Source: CAVQGZ01 sp964356295 (GTDB lineage: Bacteria > Actinomycetota > Actinomycetes > Jiangellales > Jiangellaceae). Taken from it: a DNA stretch of 22,580 bases. The stretch lies in the NCBI GenBank assembly GCA_964356295.1, contig CAYHHE010000045.1, forward strand, positions 1 to 22,580, in the 5' to 3' direction. Both the position numbers and the translations under genes were made by a program. The stretch's first letter is position 1, and every line of letters starts with the position of its first letter. Below the pieces are notes generated by a model. That model saw only the letters and a list, made by a program, of their open reading frames with translations, was not told the origin of the DNA and ran no database searches. Below, in pieces: positions 1-6,780 of this stretch.

Positions 1-132
1 GCACTCCCGAACGCTGATCAGCAGGCCATCGCCGAGGCCAATTCATTCGACATCCAGGAAATCGACTGGCGGTTTGTTGCCGCCAACCTCGACGAGTGGA
101 TCGAGCGCGTGACCCTGAGGTACCTGACATGA
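1..132 (+). CDS. ABC transporter solute-binding protein, C-terminal end (partial)
   Basis: Frame 1 is open from the first base to a TGA at 130-132 and gives a 43-residue tail containing WRFVAANLDEWIERVTLRYL. Tails of this kind close extracellular solute-binding proteins of the iron/2-aminoethylphosphonate/polyamine group. The stop overlaps the ATG of the ATPase gene at 129 (ATGA), so the genes are translationally coupled and the binding protein is the first known member of this three-gene importer. The start lies outside the window. The fragment is too short to tell the substrate; identification rests mainly on its position ahead of an ATPase and a permease. Confidence 0.75.
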   Translation, partial: ALPNADQQAIAEANSFDIQEIDWRFVAANLDEWIERVTLRYLT

Positions 133-1151
133 TCGACTACATCGACGTCACCGTGAAGTACGACGATTTCGTCGCAATCCCGCCGATGGGCCTCACCATC
201 AATAAGGGTGAGTTCTTCACCTTCCTCGGTCCGTCGGGCTGCGGTAAGTCGACGGCCCTGCGGGCCCTGGCCGGATTCGTCACACCCTCGAGCGGCGACA
301 TCAACATCAATGGTCAGCGCGTCAACGACAAACCCCCCGACAAGCGTTCCATCGGCATGGTGTTCCAGAACTACGCGCTGTTCCCGTCCATGACTGTCCG
401 GGACAACATCGCCTACGGCATGCAGGTCAAGAAGACACCAAGAGCGGAGATCGCGACTCGGATCGAGGAGATCTCCGGGCAAGTCGATCTCACCGAAGAG
501 CAGCTGGACAAACAGATCTCGGAGCTCTCAGGCGGCCAACAGCAGCGCGTAGCCATCGCCCGCGCGCTGGTGATGCGCCCCGACATCCTGCTGCTGGACG
601 AGCCACTCTCCAACCTCGACGCCAAGCTCCGCGCCCAACTGCGGGTGCAGCTCAAAGATCTGCAGACCCAGTTCGGCATCACCACGGTCTACGTGACGCA
701 CGACCAGGAAGAAGCCCTGGAGATGTCGGACCGCATCGCGGTCATGAACCGAGGGAGCATCGAGCAGGTGGGGACCGGCGAGGAGATCTACAACGCGTCG
801 AGGACCGAGTTCGTCTGCACCTTCATCGGCGATGCCAACAGGCTCACGCGGTCGTCGCTACTGCACCTCAACTCGTTCGGTGCAGCACTCGACCCGGACA
901 AGCCCAGCTACATCCGGGTGGAGAAGGTCGATGTGGAGCCCCCGGATTCGCCGGTTGACGGCGTGCGTTTCGACGCAGAGGTGGTGTCGCGGTCGTTCCA
1001 CGGACAGTTCACTTCCTACCAGGTGAAGGTCTTGAACGACCTGCTCAGGGTCGTCGAAAGAGCCAGGGGAACGACGGGGTTCGCGGTCGGAGAAAAGGTC
1101 GCGGTGGGAATCCGCCCGGAGTACGTCCTGCAATACGGCGAACAGCGATGA
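129..1151 (+). CDS. ABC transporter ATP-binding protein, FbpC/PotA type
   Basis: A 340-residue cytoplasmic ATPase that should energise the permease encoded next. The nucleotide-binding domain is complete: Walker A GPSGCGKST at about residues 34-42, Q-loop FQNYALFP, signature LSGGQQQR from about 133, Walker B LLLDEP with the Asp-Glu at about 157-158, and the switch histidine of VTHDQEEA at about 191. The last third (from about residue 235) looks like a TOBE domain, as in the FbpC, PotA and PhnT families. The ATG at 129 is preferred over an upstream in-frame GTG at 96, because it overlaps the upstream stop and the protein then begins directly with the first strand of the fold. It overlaps the permease gene by four bases. 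Substrate is inferred only: ferric iron, 2-aminoethylphosphonate or a polyamine. Confidence 0.9.
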   Translation: MIDYIDVTVKYDDFVAIPPMGLTINKGEFFTFLGPSGCGKSTALRALAGFVTPSSGDININGQRVNDKPPDKRSIGMVFQNYALFPSMTVRDNIAYGMQVKKTPRAEIATRIEEISGQVDLTEEQLDKQISELSGGQQQRVAIARALVMRPDILLLDEPLSNLDAKLRAQLRVQLKDLQTQFGITTVYVTHDQEEALEMSDRIAVMNRGSIEQVGTGEEIYNASRTEFVCTFIGDANRLTRSSLLHLNSFGAALDPDKPSYIRVEKVDVEPPDSPVDGVRFDAEVVSRSFHGQFTSYQVKVLNDLLRVVERARGTTGFAVGEKVAVGIRPEYVLQYGEQR

Positions 1152-2962
1152 AAGGCTCGCCGGTTCGCGACCTGCTCCGATCGCCGATGGCGATCGTGCT
1201 CGGGATCATCCTGACGTGGTTCATCGTCACGTTCCTGCTCCTGCCCAACATCAACATGATCAGGGAGGCGTTCTTCCCCGAAGGAGAGCTGTCACTGAGG
1301 GCTGTCGACGAACTGAGGTCGTCGGAATCGGCGATGACCGCATTGCGGAACAGCTTCATCTTGGGGGCAGCGCTGTGCATCACGGTGAACGTGCTCGGCG
1401 TCTTCATCGTTCTGGTCACCCGGTACTTCAATATCAAAGGGTCGCGGATTCTCTGGCTCGGGTTCGGCACGGCACTGATCTACAGCGGCGTCGTCGCCGT
1501 CGCCGGATACGAGTTCGTGTTCGGGTCCAACGGCCTCGCCACGCAGTTCCTGACGACCTTCATCCCCAACCTCAGCCCGGACTGGTTCACCGGTTCGCTC
1601 GGCGTGATCGTGGTGCTGACCCTCGGGGGTACCGGGCAGCACATGCTCTTCCTCAGTGCAGCGCTGGCGAAAGTCGACAACCAGACGATCGAAGCCGCCC
1701 GCCAGATGGGCGCGTCGAACACCAAGATCCTCACCTCGGTGGTACTGCCCACCATCAAGCCGATGATCTTCGCGGTCACCATCCTGACGTTCCTGTCCGG
1801 ACTGAGCGCCTTCGCAGCACCGCAGGTGTTGGGTGGGCGGGAGTTCCAGACTGTGGCGCCGCTCATCCTGACGTTCTCCGGGATCCCGCGGTCACAGGAC
1901 CTGGCGATCATGCTGGCCTTGATTCTCGGCGCGTCGACATTGGTGTTGCTCGCCGTGCTCAACTGGATCCAGAAGGGCGGCACATACGTCTCGGTGTCCA
2001 AGGTGCCGTCGACGATGGTCCGACAGAACGTCGACAGCAGAGCCGGCAATGTCGCCCTTCATGCCGCCGCCTACGCCTTGTTCCTTCTCTACGTGCTGCC
2101 GCCGGTCCTGATCGTGGTGTACTCGTTCACCGATGCACGCACCATCCGGTCCGGGGACATCACCTGGGACAGTTTCACTCTGGACAACTACATCGCGGTG
2201 CTCACCGATGGCAGCGCGCTGAGGCCGCTGTTCGTGTCGGTGGGTTACGCGACGCTCGCGTCGTTGCTCGTCCTGGTGCTCATCCTCCCCACGGCGCGAT
2301 TGATCAGCCGTTTCACCAACTGGGTGACCTCCGCGTTCGACTACCTGCTGCACATCCCGTGGGTGGTACCAGCCGCGATGATGGCGCTCGGCTTCATCAT
2401 CACGTTCTCCTTCCCGCAGCCCCTGGTGCTCGGCCAGGTGCTCACCGGGACGCTCGTACTCTTGCTGATCGCCTACGTCGCACAGCGGATCCCGTTCACT
2501 CTCCGGTTGCTGCGGGCAACGTTCACGGGCATCCCCCACTCCATGGAAGAGGCCTCGTCCATGTTGGGAGCCAGCGACTTCTACACATTCCGCAAGGTGC
2601 TGCTGCCCATGGCGCTACCGACGGCAGCCGCAGTCAGCGCGTTGACGTTCAACAGCCTGCTCACCGAGTTCGACACCGCCGTCTTCCTCGCGAACCCCTT
2701 CTTCCAGCCACTGGGTGTCGTGATTCAGAACGCCACCCGCAACGAGGGCACCGGGGACGCCACGGCGACCACCTTCGTCTACACCGTGCTGGTGATGATC
2801 GTCTCGACGCTGGTGCTGTGGTTCGTGTACGGCCGCGGCTCCAGGGGTGACAGCAAGAAGCGTCCGCGGCGCCGTCCAGCCACCCCCCGTCCCGGTCCCG
2901 CCATCCCACCGACGGCTGCCCCCATGGATGCCGACACTCCAGGCGTGGCTGTCAGCGTCTAG
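1148..2962 (+). CDS. Double-domain ABC transporter permease, FbpB/PhnU-like
   Basis: A 604-residue polytopic membrane protein with two MetI-type permease halves in one chain. Each half has its own EAA loop for the ATPase: EAARQMGASNTK near residue 182 and MEEASSMLGASDFY near residue 466. Hydrophobic helices start at about residue 15 and recur up to about 560. A fused double permease is typical of ferric-iron importers (FbpB, SfuB, HitB) and 2-aminoethylphosphonate importers, so this single protein can form the whole channel. The ATG at 1148 overlaps the ATPase stop (ATGA). The C-terminal 40 residues are Arg- and Pro-rich (KKRPRRRPATPRPGP), probably a cytoplasmic tail. No clear terminator follows. 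The gene ends 27 bases from the end of the convergent integrase fragment. Confidence 0.9.
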   Translation: MKGSPVRDLLRSPMAIVLGIILTWFIVTFLLLPNINMIREAFFPEGELSLRAVDELRSSESAMTALRNSFILGAALCITVNVLGVFIVLVTRYFNIKGSRILWLGFGTALIYSGVVAVAGYEFVFGSNGLATQFLTTFIPNLSPDWFTGSLGVIVVLTLGGTGQHMLFLSAALAKVDNQTIEAARQMGASNTKILTSVVLPTIKPMIFAVTILTFLSGLSAFAAPQVLGGREFQTVAPLILTFSGIPRSQDLAIMLALILGASTLVLLAVLNWIQKGGTYVSVSKVPSTMVRQNVDSRAGNVALHAAAYALFLLYVLPPVLIVVYSFTDARTIRSGDITWDSFTLDNYIAVLTDGSALRPLFVSVGYATLASLLVLVLILPTARLISRFTNWVTSAFDYLLHIPWVVPAAMMALGFIITFSFPQPLVLGQVLTGTLVLLLIAYVAQRIPFTLRLLRATFTGIPHSMEEASSMLGASDFYTFRKVLLPMALPTAAAVSALTFNSLLTEFDTAVFLANPFFQPLGVVIQNATRNEGTGDATATTFVYTVLVMIVSTLVLWFVYGRGSRGDSKKRPRRRPATPRPGPAIPPTAAPMDADTPGVAVSV

Positions 2963-2989
2963 CTCCCGGAACTGTCCGACGCTCCCTTG

Positions 2990-3244
2990 TCAAGCGGCGA
3001 CTGGAAGAGCCGACGCGCGGGCTGGTCTTGTCGTCCATCGCTCCAGCCGTTGGTGCCGGACGAGGTCGGTCCGCACGCCGGCGAGCCAGTCCTGCGCCGC
3101 AGTCCTCGCATCGAAGGTCGTTGGCGCCGCTCGGCGCAGTCCGTCCGGGCCTGTGGACCGCGCTCGAAACCGACCCGACGGCAGGCGGGTGACACTGCCG
3201 AAACTGCTGTGGTGGCGCTTCCGCGGTTGCCAATCGCGGCCTCC
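2990..3244 (-). pseudogene. Tyrosine-recombinase (phage integrase) N-terminal fragment
   Basis: Reading the minus strand in the frame that ends at TGA 2992-2990 gives FGSVTRLPSGRFRARSTGPD, then TTFDARTAAQDWLAGVRTDL. Family knowledge: actinobacterial and phage integrases begin with this pattern (FGSVR-LPSG-R-W-ARYTGPDG, then TFDTKADAEAWL). Only about 70-85 residues remain of a protein usually near 400 residues. The core-binding and catalytic domains (R...HxxR...Y) are absent. The frame has no ATG or GTG at its upstream end. AGGAGG followed by TTG at about 3234 would start in a neighbouring frame, which suggests a frameshift near 3200. It lies about 125 bases beyond the 3' end of tRNA-Thr, in the same orientation, as expected for an element integrated at that tRNA. 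I see no other gene in 2963-3370. Confidence 0.7.
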
Positions 3245-3370
3245 TGAGGGGTGTGTCGGGGGCGGTTCGTTACCGCCCGTTGGTCACATTCGGTCACGAG
3301 GGTCCGACACCACCCTGTCGTCACCGCCCCCCCCATGACTTCGGGAAGCGGCTCTGACCCGCACCAATGC

Positions 3371-3446
3371 TGGAGCCGGCGAGGGGACTCGAACCCCTAA
3401 CCACCTGTTTACAAGACAGGTGCGCTGCCGTTTGCGCCACGCCGGC
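3371..3446 (-). tRNA. tRNA-Thr (anticodon UGU)
   Basis: The minus strand folds into a 76-nt cloverleaf. The seven-base acceptor stem is perfect (GCCGGCG with CGCCGGC). The D stem is GCGC/GCGC, the anticodon stem CCTGT/ACAGG with loop CTTGTAA, and the T arm AGGGG-TTCGAGT-CCCCT. The anticodon TGT (plus-strand 3411-3413) reads ACA, threonine. The discriminator U and an encoded CCA (3371-3373) end the gene. It lies just downstream of the APP1-like gene on the same strand and beside the integrase fragment. Confidence 0.97.
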
Positions 3447-3457
3447 GTGACGTGACG

Positions 3458-3463
3458 AGTCTA
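3458..3463 (-). promoter_or_regulatory. Possible -10 box of tRNA-Thr
   Basis: TAGACT on the minus strand fits the actinobacterial TANNNT -10 pattern and ends 11 bases before the first tRNA base, leaving room for a short leader. It lies between the stop of the APP1-like gene and the tRNA. No convincing -35 is seen upstream, so the call is tentative. Confidence 0.35.
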
Positions 3464-3472
3464 CGAACCACG

Positions 3473-4657
3473 TCAGCGTGGACCGACGAGCTCCGTCTCC
3501 ACCTCGTCCACCGTCAGCGCGTCGCAGAACCCGAGCTCGTGAGCCACCTCCGCGGCCTGCAGCGCGTCGCGGACGAAGTGGAACTCGACGCCGTTCGCCT
3601 GCGCCTCCAGGGCGCGGGCGGCGAGCTGTTCCGCTCGCGGGGCCATGTGCTCACCGACGTCGACGATGAGGATAGCGGCCACCTGCTGCGGATGGCTGCC
3701 GGCGAACTCGAGGTACACCTCGGCGTCGCCCTGCCCGGAGTCGCCGACGAGGACGAACCGCGTGTGGGGGTAGCCGTTGAGCAGGCGCCCGATGGCGTTG
3801 CGCTTGTGCTCCGCGCCCGACCTGACGATGTACCGGTCGGTCGGGCCCCAGTCGGTGAGGAACAGCGGACCTCGCGGGAACCCGCGTCCCTGCAGAAACT
3901 TCGTCAGCAAGGGATACATCGCCCACGAGCCGGTCGAGACGTAGAAGAAGGACGGCAGCGCAGCCACCGGTGCATCGTCAGCGCGTTCTGGACCCCGGTT
4001 GAGTCCCCGGTACAGCGACGCCATCCCGGGGATCGCTTCGCGACTGTTCGCGTCCCCCACCATCGTCCTGAGCACCGCGGTGATCCCCTCGGTCACCCTG
4101 CTGCGCAGCACGGTGTCGTCGATGTCGCTGATGACCGCGAACGGCGCCTCGGGGTCGGGCACCACGACTCGTCCGCGTCCGGTGACCACCTCGCCGTCAA
4201 CGTCCTCCGGCACGAGGGTGGCGTGCACCCGATGCCACCCCGGCGGCAGTCCGGGCACGGTCAGCGTGGTCGCGGCGTACCCGCGTCGCTCGGTGGTCAC
4301 TTCCACCTCGACGTCCTCGACACGGACGCAGACCTGCACCTGCGGCAAGCCAAGCGCGGCGTAGCGGCGGAGGTTCTGCTCGGCGACGTCGTGGAAGGGC
4401 AGGCCGTGACCGGCCTCGGGGATCGCCGGCTGCTCGAGCACCTGCAGGTGGACCCGAACCTCGTCGCCGACCACGTAGCCGCGATGGACCACCAGGTGCA
4501 TCCCGCGGAACGTCCCGGCGCCGAACTTGCGGTCCCGGCGGTAACGGGACAGCCGGCGGTCGAGATCCGAGACCAGCGCGGCGGCCTCGGCGCTGCGGAC
4601 GAGACGGCCCAACGTCTGGCGCGGGTGCCGAAACGCGCCAAGGGCCTCGTCGATCAC
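3473..4657 (-). CDS. APP1-type phosphatase-domain protein (DUF2183)
   Basis: A 394-residue protein with the App1/DUF2183 catalytic domain, a HAD-like fold related to yeast phosphatidate phosphatase App1. Motif I SDIDDTVL (residues 177-184) holds the nucleophile pair Asp178/Asp180. STGSW at 241-245 is motif II-like, and GDSGQGDAEVY from about 305 supplies the metal-binding acids. Residues 1-160 form a beta-rich N-terminal region with no enzyme motif. No signal peptide is visible. The start is GTG at 4657. Bacterial members are assumed to act on phosphatidate or another phospho-lipid, but the substrate is not proven and here it is inferred from family alone. It shares strand and a 71-bp gap with the CBS gene upstream, so they may be co-transcribed. 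Confidence 0.87.
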   Translation of the reverse strand: MIDEALGAFRHPRQTLGRLVRSAEAAALVSDLDRRLSRYRRDRKFGAGTFRGMHLVVHRGYVVGDEVRVHLQVLEQPAIPEAGHGLPFHDVAEQNLRRYAALGLPQVQVCVRVEDVEVEVTTERRGYAATTLTVPGLPPGWHRVHATLVPEDVDGEVVTGRGRVVVPDPEAPFAVISDIDDTVLRSRVTEGITAVLRTMVGDANSREAIPGMASLYRGLNRGPERADDAPVAALPSFFYVSTGSWAMYPLLTKFLQGRGFPRGPLFLTDWGPTDRYIVRSGAEHKRNAIGRLLNGYPHTRFVLVGDSGQGDAEVYLEFAGSHPQQVAAILIVDVGEHMAPRAEQLAARALEAQANGVEFHFVRDALQAAEVAHELGFCDALTVDEVETELVGPR

Positions 4658-4728
4658 GCCCTCAGCCTGTCAGGACGACGACGTGTCCGCAGCCGGACGG
4701 CTCGCCGCTGCCCATCGCCGGTCGAGGG

Positions 4729-5166
4729 TCAGGAGGTGGCGGCGTGGATGTACTGGGCCAGCGAGTCCCGCTCACTCTCCAGATCCGACATCCGGGCCTT
4801 GACCAGGTCACCTATGCTGACGAGTCCAGCCAGCTTGCCGTCCACGAGCACAGGGATGTGCCGCACCCGCTGCTCGGTCATGAGGGCGAAGAGCTGATCC
4901 ACGTTGTCCTCGAGCTTGACGACGACGACGTCGCGCGTCATGAGCCCAGCGACCTCCTCGGTCAGGATCACCGAGCCCCGAGCCGCGAGTGCCCGAACGA
5001 CGTCTCGCTCGGACACGATGCCGTCGACTCTCTCGCCGTCGGCGGAGACGACCGCCGCGCCGATCCCGAACTCCGCGAGGAGGTCGAGCAGGTCCCGGAC
5101 GATCGTGTCCGGCGGAACCGTCACCACTTCGCGACCCTTGACCCGCAACACGTCCGAGATGTGCAT
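4729..5166 (-). CDS. Two-CBS-domain protein
   Basis: A 145-residue protein made of little more than a Bateman pair. CBS 1 spans about residues 8-62 (GIGAAVVSADGERVDGIVSE), and CBS 2 spans about 72-130 (HIPVLVDGKLAGLVSIGDLV). Such stand-alone pairs bind adenosyl nucleotides and act as energy or stress sensors; the ligand and partner here cannot be read from sequence. The ATG at 5166 has an AGGGG ribosome-binding site about six bases upstream. It is transcribed divergently from malE and may form a transcript with the APP1-like gene. Confidence 0.9.
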   Translation of the reverse strand: MHISDVLRVKGREVVTVPPDTIVRDLLDLLAEFGIGAAVVSADGERVDGIVSERDVVRALAARGSVILTEEVAGLMTRDVVVVKLEDNVDQLFALMTEQRVRHIPVLVDGKLAGLVSIGDLVKARMSDLESERDSLAQYIHAATS

Positions 5167-5334
5167 CCATCACCCCTGTGGTCACCGAGGCTCCTGCCTC
5201 GTCGCGAGGCGCTTGCCGTAGAGCACCAACCGTAGAACACAACCTGACCAGCGCGGAAGGGCTTCACGAGCGACTCGGGGTCTTGCTCGGTTAACTCTGC
5301 GGTAACGATCTCGTAGCAATTCCGGCGATCGCCC

Positions 5335-5372
5335 GGCGAGGCGCACCGTGCGTCGCTACGGTTCGCCTCGCC
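5335..5372 (+). promoter_or_regulatory. Long inverted repeat in the malE upstream region
   Basis: GGCGAGGCG (5335-5343) and CGCCTCGCC (5364-5372) are perfect complements. After one C/T mismatch, ACCGT (5345-5349) pairs with ACGGT (5358-5362) around an eight-base loop. The dyad ends 53 bases before the malE ATG. A weaker hairpin, CCGCC-ATT-GGCGG (5390-5402), lies closer to the ribosome-binding site. The dyad could be an RNA hairpin in the leader or a repressor site; TACGGT (5357-5362) within it matches a -10 pattern. The rest of the 259-bp divergent gap (5167-5425) shows a loose pair CGGTTAACTC/CGGTAACGATC near 5288-5310 and nothing firm. Confidence 0.55.
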
Positions 5373-5425
5373 AGGCAACCAGGCCCGGTCCGCCATTGGC
5401 GGGAGTCAACACACAGGGAGCATCC

Positions 5426-6694
5426 ATGAGTTTGCGATGGCGCAGCCTGGCCCTCGTGGCAACCGTTGGCCTGGTGGCCGCGGCCTGCGGCGGTGACGAC
5501 GGCGGAGACGAGGCAGCAACGAGCCCGGAGGCAGGCGGCGGCGAAGCCGCTGCCGAGGGCGCCCTCGTGGTCTGGGCCGACGACACCCGGACCCCAGTGA
5601 TCGAGGAGATCAGCCAGGACTTCACCGCCGAGTCCGGTGTCGAGGTGCAGGTCGTCGAGAAGGCCCGCGACTCGATCCGGCAGGACTTCGAGAGGCAGGC
5701 CCCGGCCGGGCAGGGTCCGGACATCGTCGTCGGGGCGCACGACTGGATCGGCAGCTACGTGAATCAGGGCATCATCACCCCGATCGAGCTCGGGGACGTC
5801 GCCGGCGGTCTCGCTGACGTGGCCGTGCAAGCCGTCTCCGTCGAGGGACAGACCTACGCGATGCCCTACGCGATCGAGAATGTCGCACTGATCCGCAACA
5901 CCGACCTCGCGCCGGACCAGCCGGCCTCGTGGGACGAGATGATCGCGAAGGGGCAGGAGCTGGTGGCCGCCGGTCAGGCCGACCTTCCGTTCGGCGTGCA
6001 GATGAACGGTGAGGCGGGCGACCCGTACCACTTCTACTCGCTGCTCACCTCGTTCGGCGCTGCGATCTTCGGCAAGACACCCGAGGGCGACTGGGACCCA
6101 GCCAACGTCCAGCTCGACAACGAGGGCGGCCTGCAGTACGCGCCGTTCCTGCAGACGGCTGCCCAGCAGGGGATCTTCTCGATCTCCAACACCGGCGACA
6201 TCCTCAAGGAGATGTTCGAAGCCGGCAGGCTCCCGTTCTGGATCACTGGTCCGTGGTGGGCTCCGGAGGCCGTCGACGCGGGCATCAACATCTCCGTCGA
6301 GCCGCTCCCCGGGCCTGGCGGTCAGACCCCGTCACCGTTCGTCGGTGTCCAGGGGATCATGATCTCGAACTTCTCGGAGAACAAGCTGGCCGCGAGCGAG
6401 TTCGTCGTGAACTTCCTCGGCAGCGAGGACACCGCCCGCGCACTCTTCGAGGCAGACCCACGACCGCCGGCCAACAAGACCGTGTTCACCGAGGTATCCG
6501 ATGACCCGCTGATCCAGGGCTTCGGTGCAGCCGGCGCGAACGGTAGCCCGCAGCCGAGCTTCGCCTCGATGTCGACGATCTACGAAGAGTGGGGCCGGGC
6601 CGAGGCGGCGATCATCGAGAACCGCGGAGACCCAGCCACGCTGTGGACCACCATGGCCGACAAGGTTCGCGAGGCCGCAGCAACGGAGCAGTAG
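5426..6694 (+). CDS. malE: Maltose/maltodextrin ABC transporter solute-binding lipoprotein
   Basis: A 422-residue extracytoplasmic sugar-binding protein that should deliver maltose or maltodextrins to MalFG. The N-terminus is a lipoprotein signal peptide: RWR, a hydrophobic stretch, then VAAAC with the lipid-anchored cysteine at residue 21, followed by a Gly/Asp/Glu-rich linker. The body has family-1 binding-protein features such as MPYAIENVALIRNTDL, PFGVQMNG and the late LPFWITGPWW. The start is ATG 5426, chosen because AGGGAG (5415-5420) sits five bases upstream and the signal peptide begins there; an upstream in-frame start at 5348 would put coding sequence through the hairpin. It is the first gene of malEFG. 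The exact sugar is inferred from the MalF-like partner. Confidence 0.88.
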   Translation: MSLRWRSLALVATVGLVAAACGGDDGGDEAATSPEAGGGEAAAEGALVVWADDTRTPVIEEISQDFTAESGVEVQVVEKARDSIRQDFERQAPAGQGPDIVVGAHDWIGSYVNQGIITPIELGDVAGGLADVAVQAVSVEGQTYAMPYAIENVALIRNTDLAPDQPASWDEMIAKGQELVAAGQADLPFGVQMNGEAGDPYHFYSLLTSFGAAIFGKTPEGDWDPANVQLDNEGGLQYAPFLQTAAQQGIFSISNTGDILKEMFEAGRLPFWITGPWWAPEAVDAGINISVEPLPGPGGQTPSPFVGVQGIMISNFSENKLAASEFVVNFLGSEDTARALFEADPRPPANKTVFTEVSDDPLIQGFGAAGANGSPQPSFASMSTIYEEWGRAEAAIIENRGDPATLWTTMADKVREAAATEQ

Positions 6695-6700
6695 CCGGTC

Positions 6701-6742
6701 GGGGTGGGGACCCGTCGCGTAGCGCGGTGGGTCCCCAACCCC
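6701..6742 (+). promoter_or_regulatory. malE-malF intercistronic stem-loop
   Basis: GGGGTGGGGACCC (6701-6713) pairs with GGGTCCCCAACCCC (6729-6742) with a single bulged base; the loop is 15 bases. It begins seven bases after the malE stop and has no U-tract. In E. coli, the malE-malF gap holds stem-loop repeats that keep malE mRNA more abundant than malF. A similar role is inferred here. Confidence 0.6.
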
Positions 6743-6780
6743 GAAATGGCTGGGGCAGCGAGGGAGGGCTACGAGGACTG

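Noticed and set aside
1..3370. Second attachment site matching the tRNA-Thr 3' end
   Set aside because: I found no second copy of the T-arm and acceptor sequence in this interval; it could lie beyond the window.
5283..5319. TTGCT...AGCAA inverted repeat as a sugar-repressor operator
   Set aside because: The arms are only five bases with 27 bases between; it is too weak beside the dyad at 5335-5372.
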